64,000 nucleotides of DNA from Flavobacterium potami (GTDB lineage Bacteria; Bacteroidota; Bacteroidia; Flavobacteriales; Flavobacteriaceae): NCBI RefSeq assembly GCF_020026915.1, contig NZ_JAINUY010000005.1, forward strand, positions 248,001-312,000, given 5' to 3'. Shown here piece after piece: positions 1 to 6,495 of the stretch; the first letter of the stretch is position 1, and the number at the start of each line of letters is the position of its first letter. The position numbers were made by a program, and so were the translations under genes. The notes under the pieces are model-generated. The model was not told the DNA's origin. It did not search any database and was given only the letters and a program-made list of their open reading frames with translations.

Positions 1-1
1 A

Positions 2-319
2 AAATATTCTTATTCCAAATTATTTGAGAACCCGGTTCCTAAAACGGGTATGAACAATTTCTATAAATACATCGCTCAGAACTACAAGACCCCTACCGAA
101 GCATTTAAAAATAAAGTTACGGGACAAATATATATATCATTCATTGTAAATGAAGCCGGAAAAATAACAAAACCAATAATTATAAAAGACTTAGGCTATG
201 GAACCGGTATAGAAGCTGTAAAAGTATTAGATGATGCAGGAGAATGGGTTCCGGGAAAATTTAGAGGTATAAAAAGAGAGGCTCTTTATTCTATACCAAT
301 AACTATTAACGGAAGGTAA
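2..319 (+). CDS. TonB C-terminal domain (energy transducer) protein, 5' end outside window
   Basis: The reading frame is open from base 2, so the gene starts upstream of the window and only the last 105 codons are visible. The visible part resembles a TonB C-terminal domain: a PVPKTGMNNFYKYIAQNYKTP-like entry, then GQIYISFIVNEAGKI, a conserved helix near EAVKVL, and an ending in a strand rich in I/T. In this family the domain is periplasmic and contacts the TonB box of outer-membrane receptors, or serves an envelope protein of another kind. The internal ATG at 50 lies inside the domain and is not the real start. Substrate and partner are not visible. Confidence 0.72.
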   Translation, partial: KYSYSKLFENPVPKTGMNNFYKYIAQNYKTPTEAFKNKVTGQIYISFIVNEAGKITKPIIIKDLGYGTGIEAVKVLDDAGEWVPGKFRGIKREALYSIPITINGR

Positions 320-394
320 TTTTGCATAAAAAGGAAAATCCAAATGGTTAAAATTGAATTTATTCATCTTAATTTTTAGATTCTTTTATTTTTG

Positions 395-426
395 TTTGAT
401 TCTTTTGTTTTTTTAATCTAATTTTG
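395..426 (+). promoter_or_regulatory. rpsO promoter (Bacteroidota type)
   Basis: TTTG at 395-398 and TAATTTTG at 419-426 are separated by 20 bases. This matches the TTTG / TAnnTTTG promoter of the phylum. Transcription would begin near 433, giving a leader of about 50 bases before rpsO. Confidence 0.7.
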
Positions 427-484
427 CACCCGTCTTACAAAAGTTGTATTGACATACATAAAAATCATTTAAAATAATATTGGA

Positions 485-751
485 ATGTATTTAACTAAAG
501 AAAAGAAAGAAGAGATTTTCGCACAACACGGTGGTGCAACAAACACTGGAAACGCAGAAGGTCAAATTGCATTGTTCACTTACAGAATTGCTCACTTAAC
601 TGAACACTTGAAAAAAAATCGTCACGATTACAACACTGAGCGTTCTCTTGTACTATTAGTAGGTAAAAGAAGAGCTTTGTTGGATTACTTGAAAAAGAAA
701 GAGATCAACAGATATCGTGAGATTATCAAAGTATTGAATATCAGAAAATAA
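485..751 (+). CDS. rpsO: 30S ribosomal protein S15
   Basis: The 88-residue product has the full length of S15 and its hallmarks: GNAEGQIALFTYRIAHLTEHL in the first half, then RSLVLLVGKRRALLDYLK and a basic end. It binds 16S rRNA early in 30S platform assembly. The start is the ATG about 50 bases after a good promoter; no Shine-Dalgarno sequence is seen, which is usual for the group. A hairpin terminator follows immediately, and pnp comes next, as in many bacteria. Here the two genes are separated by a terminator rather than joined in one obvious operon. Confidence 0.97.
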   Translation: MYLTKEKKEEIFAQHGGATNTGNAEGQIALFTYRIAHLTEHLKKNRHDYNTERSLVLLVGKRRALLDYLKKKEINRYREIIKVLNIRK

Positions 752-760
752 TCAATATAG

Positions 761-790
761 AAAAGAGGTGCGAAAGTGCCTCTTTTTGTT
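761..790 (+). terminator. rpsO terminator
   Basis: AAAAGAGG pairs with CCTCTTTT around a short loop (with inner G-U pairs) and is followed by a T-rich run. It lies 10 bases after the rpsO stop. Confidence 0.8.
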
Positions 791-835
791 TTTACATTAC
801 ACGCATACAATTACAAGAAAAAAAGTTTGGTTTTT

Positions 836-898
836 CATTGGGTTTTAGATAACAACAACTACACACAACAACAACTACAACACAACTAAAACCCATTG
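836..898 (+). promoter_or_regulatory. pnp leader: long stem with G-free CAA-rich loop
   Basis: CATTGGGTTTTAG (836-848) pairs with CTAAAACCCATTG (886-898) through 10 continuous base pairs, one T-T mismatch and two more pairs. The 37-base loop (849-885) contains no G and consists mainly of AAC/ACA units, so it should stay single-stranded. The stem ends 23 bases before the pnp start codon. In enteric bacteria PNPase controls its own mRNA through leader structure. Whether this different structure does the same is inference. Confidence 0.5.
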
Positions 899-908
899 TA
901 TAATCAAT

Positions 909-913
909 AAGGA
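909..913 (+). promoter_or_regulatory. Shine-Dalgarno-like AAGGA before pnp
   Basis: AAGGA lies 8 bases before the ATG at 922. Most genes in the window lack such a site, so this supports the start and is notable for a Flavobacterium. Confidence 0.5.
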
Positions 914-921
914 AAAAATTT

Positions 922-3066
922 ATGATTCCACAATTATTTGTAGAAAAGATCGATTTAGGTGATGGCAGAAGCATCACAATCGAGACAGGACGTTTAGCAA
1001 AACAAGCTGATGGTTCTGTAGTAGTTAGAATGGGCGATACTATGATTCTTGCAACAGCAGTTTCAGCTCGCACATCAAACCCAGGCGTTGATTTCTTACC
1101 GTTAACGGTAGATTACCGCGAAAAATTTGCAGCAGCAGGTCGTTTCCCTGGAGGTTTCTTCAAAAGAGAGGCACGTCCAAGCGACAGCGAAGTATTGACA
1201 ATGAGATTAGTTGACCGTGTATTGCGTCCGCTTTTCCCAGACGATTACCATGCTGAAACTCAAGTTATGATTCAATTAATGTCTCATGACGAAACCGTTA
1301 TGCCAGATGCTTTAGCTGGTTTAGCTGCTTCTGCAGCATTAGCAGTTTCAGATATTCCATTTTACAACTTAATTTCTGAAGTTCGTGTTGCACGTATAGA
1401 CGGAAAATTAGTAATCAACCCAAGCAGAGAAGAATTAGAAAAATCTGATATCGATATGATGATCGGAGCTTCTTTAGATTCTGTTGCAATGGTTGAAGGT
1501 GAGATGAAAGAAATTTCAGAAGCTGAAATGATCGAAGCTATTAAATTTGCTCACGAAGCTATTAAAGTTCAAATTGCTGCTCAACAAAGATTAAGAGCAC
1601 AATTAAGCTCTCAAGAATACAGAACTTACGAAGGAGAAATTGAAGACGAAGCTGTTTACGCTAAAGTAAAAGCTGCCGCTTACGATAAATGTTACGCTAT
1701 TGCACAAGAAGCTTCTGGAAAAGCAGAAAGAGGTGAAAAATTCGCAGCTGTAAAAGAAGAAGCAAAAGCTTTATTTACAGAAGAAGAATACGCTGAAAAC
1801 GCTGATCTTGCAGGTTTAGTTGGAAAATACTTCTACAAAACTAACAAAGAAGCAGTTCGTAACGTAATTCTTGAAAAAGGAATTCGTTTAGATGGTAGAA
1901 AAACTACAGATATCAGACCAATCTGGTGTGAAACTGATTATTTACCAAGAGTTCACGGTTCCTCTTTATTTACACGTGGAGAAACTCAAGCTTTGGCTAC
2001 TGTAACTTTAGGAACTTCTAGAGAAGCAAACCAAATCGATTCTCCATCTGAACAAGGTGAAGAGAAATTCTACTTACACTATAACTTCCCTCCTTTCTCT
2101 ACTGGTGAAGCAAAACCATTAAGAGGAACTTCAAGAAGAGAAGTTGGTCACGGTAACTTAGCTCAAAGAGCATTAAAAAATATGATTCCTGCAGATTGTC
2201 CTTATACAATCCGTGTTGTTTCTGAGGTTTTAGAATCTAACGGTTCTTCTTCTATGGCAACAGTTTGTGCTGGAACAATGGCACTTATGGATGCTGGAGT
2301 TCAAATGACAAAACCAGTTTCTGGTATTGCAATGGGATTAATTACTGACGGTGAGAAATTTGCTGTATTGTCTGATATCTTAGGAGACGAAGATCACTTA
2401 GGAGATATGGACTTTAAAGTAACTGGAACTGCTGATGGTATTACTGCTTGTCAAATGGACATCAAAATTGATGGTTTACGTTATGACATTATGGAGCAAG
2501 CTTTATCTCAAGCTCGTGACGGACGTTTACACATTTTAGGTAAATTAACTGAAACTATTGCAACTCCAAGAGCAGATGTTAAAGCGCACGCACCAAAAAT
2601 CATTACAAGAACAATTCCTGGAAACTTTATTGGAGCATTAATTGGACCTGGTGGAAAAGTAATTCAAGAATTACAAAAAGCTACTGGAACAACTATCGTA
2701 ATCAACGAAGTTGACGAACAAGGAGTGGTTGAAATCTTAGGAACTGATCCAGAAGGTATCAAAACTGTATTGGCTAAAATTGACGCTTTAACTTTCAAAC
2801 CTCAAATGGGAGAAGCTTATGAAGTTAAAGTAATCAAAATGCTAGATTTTGGAGCTGTTGTAGAATATACTGCTGCACCAGGAAACGAAGTATTGCTTCA
2901 CGTATCTGAATTGGCTTGGGAGCGTACTGAAAACGTTGCTGATGTAGTTAAAATGGGAGATGTTTTCCAAGTGAAATACTTAGGAGTTGACCCTAAAACT
3001 AAAAAAGAAAAAGTGTCTAAAAAAGCACTTGTTCCAAGACCTCCACGTGAGGAGAAAAAAGAGTAA
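922..3066 (+). CDS. pnp: Polyribonucleotide nucleotidyltransferase (PNPase)
   Basis: PNPase degrades RNA 3' to 5' by phosphorolysis in the cytoplasm. The 714 residues show the complete family layout: first RNase PH domain (about 10-140), helical linker, second RNase PH domain from about residue 317 (RLDGRKTTDIRP), and the active-site segment GDEDHLGDMDFKVTG near 490. A KH domain follows with the loop IGPGGKVIQELQ near 575, then an S1 RNA-binding domain from about 630 to 695. It is transcribed in the same direction as rpsO but separated from it by a terminator and a structured leader. The start is supported by AAGGA. A strong hairpin follows the stop. Confidence 0.98.
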   Translation: MIPQLFVEKIDLGDGRSITIETGRLAKQADGSVVVRMGDTMILATAVSARTSNPGVDFLPLTVDYREKFAAAGRFPGGFFKREARPSDSEVLTMRLVDRVLRPLFPDDYHAETQVMIQLMSHDETVMPDALAGLAASAALAVSDIPFYNLISEVRVARIDGKLVINPSREELEKSDIDMMIGASLDSVAMVEGEMKEISEAEMIEAIKFAHEAIKVQIAAQQRLRAQLSSQEYRTYEGEIEDEAVYAKVKAAAYDKCYAIAQEASGKAERGEKFAAVKEEAKALFTEEEYAENADLAGLVGKYFYKTNKEAVRNVILEKGIRLDGRKTTDIRPIWCETDYLPRVHGSSLFTRGETQALATVTLGTSREANQIDSPSEQGEEKFYLHYNFPPFSTGEAKPLRGTSRREVGHGNLAQRALKNMIPADCPYTIRVVSEVLESNGSSSMATVCAGTMALMDAGVQMTKPVSGIAMGLITDGEKFAVLSDILGDEDHLGDMDFKVTGTADGITACQMDIKIDGLRYDIMEQALSQARDGRLHILGKLTETIATPRADVKAHAPKIITRTIPGNFIGALIGPGGKVIQELQKATGTTIVINEVDEQGVVEILGTDPEGIKTVLAKIDALTFKPQMGEAYEVKVIKMLDFGAVVEYTAAPGNEVLLHVSELAWERTENVADVVKMGDVFQVKYLGVDPKTKKEKVSKKALVPRPPREEKKE

Positions 3067-3099
3067 TCAGATCTTAGTTTACTAAAGGTTTATTCATAG

Positions 3100-3135
3100 A
3101 AAACCCCAATTCATGTATTTGAATTGGGGTTTTTA
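3100..3135. terminator. Bidirectional terminator between pnp and the 3144 gene
   Basis: AAAACCCCAATTC pairs with GAATTGGGGTTTT around a short loop, with a T run on the plus strand and an A run on the other side. It can end pnp on the plus strand and the convergent envelope gene on the minus strand. Confidence 0.85.
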
Positions 3136-3143
3136 AGTTTAAA

Positions 3144-3761
3144 TTATTGCCTATAAACAATTCCAAACATCAAACTTTGAGAACCGTAATTCTTTTCTAT
3201 TTTATCATTAAACAATCCATAAGGAGACCATTCGTAATGACATTGCAATCCAACATTTTTATAATTCACCTTAACTCCCTGAGACAAATAAAAAGTTGTC
3301 AAAACTTCTTTGGTATGCTCTCCATCTTCAAATTCTAGTTCTATTGGAGCTTTGTAAAAATTTAAAGCCAGTCCTATTCCAGAATTCCATTCTGCATTGA
3401 AATTTTTGTTTTTTTGGGATAACGGAATCGTCTTCGCAAATCGAGTTCCAATATTTATTGCAAAATGATCTGATTTATATTTTACAACTGAATCTCGATA
3501 TGCGAAATTTACCTGCACAGGATTATTTGGCACAAAAAAATTAAATCCAAAATCTATAAAATCATCCTGATTTAATTTATTTCTAAACCAAAAACCAAAT
3601 GATGGCGAAAGATCAAACTTGTTAGAAAGTTTTCCTAAGGGCTTAACAAAACCAGCTTCAACATACACTCTTTCATAATCACTATTCGTATTCAAGGAGT
3701 CTTTTTGAGAAAATACCGATTGCGAAAGAACAATAACAAGCAATAAAAATAACTTTTTCAT
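3144..3761 (-). CDS. Exported protein, predicted outer-membrane beta-barrel
   Basis: I do not recognise the family. The 205-residue product begins with a clear Sec signal peptide (MKKLFLLLVIVLSQSVFSQ). The rest alternates polar and hydrophobic residues in short strands (YVEAGFVKPLG, SFGFWFRNKL, FAINIGTRFA, GIGLALNFY) and ends in LMFGIVYRQ, the pattern of a small outer-membrane barrel. It follows the 3765 gene with only 3 bases between, so the two form an operon. That operon is transcribed away from the HTH regulator gene and probably shares its control. The function is unknown. Confidence 0.6.
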   Translation of the reverse strand: MKKLFLLLVIVLSQSVFSQKDSLNTNSDYERVYVEAGFVKPLGKLSNKFDLSPSFGFWFRNKLNQDDFIDFGFNFFVPNNPVQVNFAYRDSVVKYKSDHFAINIGTRFAKTIPLSQKNKNFNAEWNSGIGLALNFYKAPIELEFEDGEHTKEVLTTFYLSQGVKVNYKNVGLQCHYEWSPYGLFNDKIEKNYGSQSLMFGIVYRQ

Positions 3762-3764
3762 CTT

Positions 3765-4505
3765 TTACCAATTCAAAAAAGGCATTGACCTTTTATTATT
3801 TACATTCCAAACACCTAATTGAAAACCTTTAGAATTTGATTTATTAAAAATTCCAATCTGCAAACCATGATTCATTCGGGTTTGATTAAAAACTCCTATA
3901 TGCAATCCTTTTAAATCATAAGATTGATTATAAATACCAACTGTCGAGCCAGACAAATCATTGTTTGCATTATACAATCCAACAGCTATTCCATTATGGT
4001 GATCTGCAATAGTTCCTAAAACAGTAATCGATAGTCCGTTAAAATTGCTGAATTTGTTCCCTGCAGAGATATTTAATCCGTTCATACTAGTTTCGACAAA
4101 AAAGCAACCAGAACTTACATTGAGTCCGTTTAATTGTAAATTAGAAATAGATTTTATATTCTTAATTAAATAATCTTCATCAGAATCTTTTCTAATTTTT
4201 ATTTTATTATTTTTCACTACTTCATCAAAATACATAAGTGCCATAAAAGCGTAGAATGCTCCCGCAACAGGCGCAGGATTTGCTTCTAGATTTACCCCAT
4301 TAATTACTTGATTTTCTACATTCTTATTATCAAGGTGTCCAAGACCAAGAACAAGACCATTTACTTTATATACTTTTTTAGACATTGGCGAAAGACTAAA
4401 AATCTGTGAATGCAATTCAATAGAATCATTTAAAGTTTGAAATGAATTCTGACCATAAGAACATCCAAAAACAAAAGTGATCATTATTAATACTGATATC
4501 TTCAT
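3765..4505 (-). CDS. Exported protein with NGL-x-IG-x-FN surface repeats
   Basis: The 246-residue product has an N-terminal signal; FVFGC resembles a lipobox, so it could be a lipoprotein. From about residue 120 to the end it carries repeats of roughly 18-22 residues of the type NGL-x-I(G)-x-(F/Y)N: NGLNVSSG, NGLNISAG, NGLSITVLG, NGIAVGLYN, GSTVGIYNQ, KGLHIGVFNQ, HGLQIGIFNK, KGFQLGVWN. These resemble the LA_2272-type surface repeat and suggest a stacked beta structure. It is the first gene of the minus-strand pair and its promoter overlaps a regulator dyad. Its role is unknown; an envelope or surface function is inferred. Confidence 0.6.
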   Translation of the reverse strand: MKISVLIMITFVFGCSYGQNSFQTLNDSIELHSQIFSLSPMSKKVYKVNGLVLGLGHLDNKNVENQVINGVNLEANPAPVAGAFYAFMALMYFDEVVKNNKIKIRKDSDEDYLIKNIKSISNLQLNGLNVSSGCFFVETSMNGLNISAGNKFSNFNGLSITVLGTIADHHNGIAVGLYNANNDLSGSTVGIYNQSYDLKGLHIGVFNQTRMNHGLQIGIFNKSNSKGFQLGVWNVNNKRSMPFLNW

Positions 4506-4531
4506 AGTATTTATCTTTAAATTTATTCAAG

Positions 4532-4559
4532 CAAACCTATTGCATTTATCGCATATCAA
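4532..4559 (-). promoter_or_regulatory. Promoter of the 4505-3144 envelope pair
   Basis: On the minus strand TTG (4559-4557) and TAGGTTTG (4539-4532) are 17 bases apart. This predicts a transcription start near 4525 and a leader of about 20 bases. The upstream element lies inside dyad 1 (4548-4567). Confidence 0.55.
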
Positions 4560-4567
4560 TTTGCGAA
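4548..4567. promoter_or_regulatory. Candidate operator, dyad 1 (ATCGCA...TTTGCGA)
   Basis: ATCGCATA (4548-4555) and TTTGCGAA (4560-4567) each match 7 of 8 bases of the half-site in dyad 2. They lie over the -33 region of the minus-strand promoter and the -33 region of the regulator promoter. Confidence 0.5.
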
Positions 4568-4594
4568 AACCAATTAAAAAAAAATTTATATTTG
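4560..4594 (+). promoter_or_regulatory. Promoter of the HTH regulator gene
   Basis: TATATTTG at 4587-4594 is a consensus -7 box. TTTG at 4560-4563 is 23 bases upstream, slightly long. The predicted start is only about 9 bases before the ATG at 4610, giving a nearly leaderless mRNA. Confidence 0.55.
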
Positions 4595-4607
4595 CGATTA
4601 TCGCAAA
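4591..4607. promoter_or_regulatory. Candidate operator, dyad 2 (perfect palindrome)
   Basis: TTTGCGATTATCGCAAA is a perfect 8-bp inverted repeat around one base. It overlaps the -7 box and start region of the regulator promoter and ends 2 bases before the ATG, which is an arrangement suited to autorepression. Confidence 0.6.
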
Positions 4608-4609
4608 TT

Positions 4610-5569
4610 ATGAAACATCAGGAATCGTTTTTAAAAGCTATTAGAAGTAAAATTTCCAAATCAAATTCTTTGATAGAAGAAGTCGCTGCCATTTTAGAAA
4701 TAAGCTACGATGCGTCTCACAGAAGAATATCTCAAAAAAGCAAATTCTCTATAGATGAAACCATCAAGCTTGCTGATCATTTTAATATTTCGTTGGACAA
4801 TTTGTTTTTAAAAAATGAAAAAGTAATTGTCGAGAAAACAATTGAGATTGAGAACCTAAAAGATATGCTTCAATATTTTAAAACTTCTGCAGAACAAGTT
4901 GAAATATTGACCAAAAATCCAAACACAATATTATATTATTCGGCCAAGGATATTCCGTTGTTTTATTTTATGGATGGAACAATTTTATCGAAATTTAAAG
5001 CTTTTGTGTGGCTGAATCTTTTGAACACAAATCAGAAAAAAGTATCCTTTGAAAATTTCGTAATCGAGGAATCGTTTTCTGAATATATGCAGACCTTGAA
5101 AAGAGTTTATGAAAACACGCAGGTCAATGAAATCTGGAACGACACTACGATCAATAGTAGCTTACAGCAAATTCTTTACTTTTACGAAGCTGGTCTTTTA
5201 AGTCTTAAAAATGCCAATGCACTTTGTAAAGACTTAAAAAGAATTATAAATCTAATACAGGAAAAGTGCAAAACCGATACAAATTTTGCTCTTTACTACA
5301 ACGAACTTATATTGTTAAACAACAATATGCTGATAGAAACAGAAGAAAAGCTAACTATGTTTGTTCCTTATACATTGCTTGGTTATTTTATTACAGATAA
5401 CGAAGACAGCTGTAAAAATGTGCATCGGTTTTTTAAGCAACAAATTCTTAATTCCGTTCCGTTAGGAAAATCTGGTATTAAAGAACAAAATCTCTTTTTC
5501 AATCGCGCCATTAGAAAAATCGACTACTATATTGAAAAGATAAATTCTCAGGTAGATTTATTATTCTAA
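4610..5569 (+). CDS. HTH transcriptional regulator (Xre/BetR-like N-terminus)
   Basis: The product has 319 residues from the ATG at 4610; an in-frame TTG at 4592 lies inside the -7 box and is rejected. Residues about 18-65 form a helix-turn-helix of the Cro/Xre type (SLIEEVAAILEISYDASHRR, then a second helix pair ending in FNISLDNLF). The remaining 250 residues are mostly helical and match no sensor domain I recognise. They probably serve dimerisation or ligand binding. It is divergent from an operon of two envelope proteins, and both promoters carry TTTGCGA dyads, so it probably represses itself and controls that pair. The following TonB-receptor operon, on the same strand, may also be a target; no dyad is seen there. 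Confidence 0.65.
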   Translation: MKHQESFLKAIRSKISKSNSLIEEVAAILEISYDASHRRISQKSKFSIDETIKLADHFNISLDNLFLKNEKVIVEKTIEIENLKDMLQYFKTSAEQVEILTKNPNTILYYSAKDIPLFYFMDGTILSKFKAFVWLNLLNTNQKKVSFENFVIEESFSEYMQTLKRVYENTQVNEIWNDTTINSSLQQILYFYEAGLLSLKNANALCKDLKRIINLIQEKCKTDTNFALYYNELILLNNNMLIETEEKLTMFVPYTLLGYFITDNEDSCKNVHRFFKQQILNSVPLGKSGIKEQNLFFNRAIRKIDYYIEKINSQVDLLF

Positions 5570-5705
5570 ACAATTATCAGTTCTTAAAATTATTTAACAA
5601 TCATTTACTTATTAGACCGCTAAAAATGGGGTCTTTGGCTTAATTAATATAACCTTTTTATTACATTTTAACACATACTGTTCGTTTTTTAAAATATATT
5701 TTTAA

Positions 5706-5713
5706 TACATTTG
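5706..5713 (+). promoter_or_regulatory. -7 box TACATTTG before the TonB-receptor operon
   Basis: TACATTTG matches TAnnTTTG. No good -33 element is seen. If used, transcription starts near 5720, which excludes the TTG at 5711 as a start codon and favours the TTG at 5744. Confidence 0.45.
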
Positions 5714-5743
5714 GAACTCATCAATCCAAAAACAAAATATTCC

Positions 5744-6490
5744 TTGAAAAATCACAAAAAACAGCACATCCTTATATTAATATTTGGATTATTCTTAAAC
5801 ATTTGTAATTTATACAGCCAAAACATTAAAGAAGAGTCAATCTATAATTTTTTTGACAACGCAGTTGGTGTAGAAAATTTAGGCGTCAATAACGGATATG
5901 CATATAAAGATATCTATACTACAATTGACAACAACAGTATGTATTATGTTTCGAACAATTTTACGAAAGGTTCTGTAAACTACGATGGACAAATTTATTA
6001 CGATGTCAATCTCAAATACAACACTTACAAAGATGAGCTAATTCTTAGTCCGCGCGCAGAATCTAAATATTCTACCATTTCGCTAATTCAGGACAAAACA
6101 AGTGCCTTTACACTAAATGGTAAAAATTTTGTCTATTTAAATAAAAAGCTATCTCCATTATCCGAATTGACTACTGGATATTATGAGATTACAGCGCTTA
6201 GAGATGGGTTTAATTTTTACATTAAACATTCTAAAAAGCTAGAAAACAAAACGGTCGACAATAAAGTATATTCTAATTTTATTGACAACAATAGTTACTT
6301 TATTTTTTACAAAAACAGTTTTTACAATAGTAACAATAAAAGTGAAATCTTAAAAATATTTCCAAACCAAAAAAAACAGATTAACGATTTTTATGCAATG
6401 AATAGAGAACTTAGAAAATCAGACAATGATCAATTTATGATTAATCTACTTAAACACATCAATGCATCTCTATTACTTACAGAAAAATAA
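5744..6490 (+). CDS. Hypothetical exported protein, first gene of a TonB-receptor operon
   Basis: I do not recognise the family. No in-frame ATG precedes the signal peptide, so a TTG start is needed. The TTG at 5744 (248 residues, KNHKKQHILILIFGLFLNI... signal) fits a secretion signal better than the TTG at 5711, which lies in a -7 box. The mature part is polar and rich in Asn, Tyr and Lys (for example VNNGYAYKDIYTTIDNNSMY) and carries no cysteine motif. It ends 5 bases before the receptor gene, so the four genes to 12215 are one operon. It may be a periplasmic or surface partner of the receptor; the function is unknown. Confidence 0.5.
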   Translation: MKNHKKQHILILIFGLFLNICNLYSQNIKEESIYNFFDNAVGVENLGVNNGYAYKDIYTTIDNNSMYYVSNNFTKGSVNYDGQIYYDVNLKYNTYKDELILSPRAESKYSTISLIQDKTSAFTLNGKNFVYLNKKLSPLSELTTGYYEITALRDGFNFYIKHSKKLENKTVDNKVYSNFIDNNSYFIFYKNSFYNSNNKSEILKIFPNQKKQINDFYAMNRELRKSDNDQFMINLLKHINASLLLTEK

Positions 6491-6495
6491 ACCAT

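Noticed and set aside
792..1073. 93-codon open frame on the minus strand across the pnp leader and start
   Set aside because: It is antisense to pnp, its protein is of odd composition, and it crosses the structured leader; it is a chance frame.
5614..5634. Possible terminator after the HTH regulator (AGACC...GGTCT)
   Set aside because: Only 5 bp of stem, an 11-base loop and no T run.
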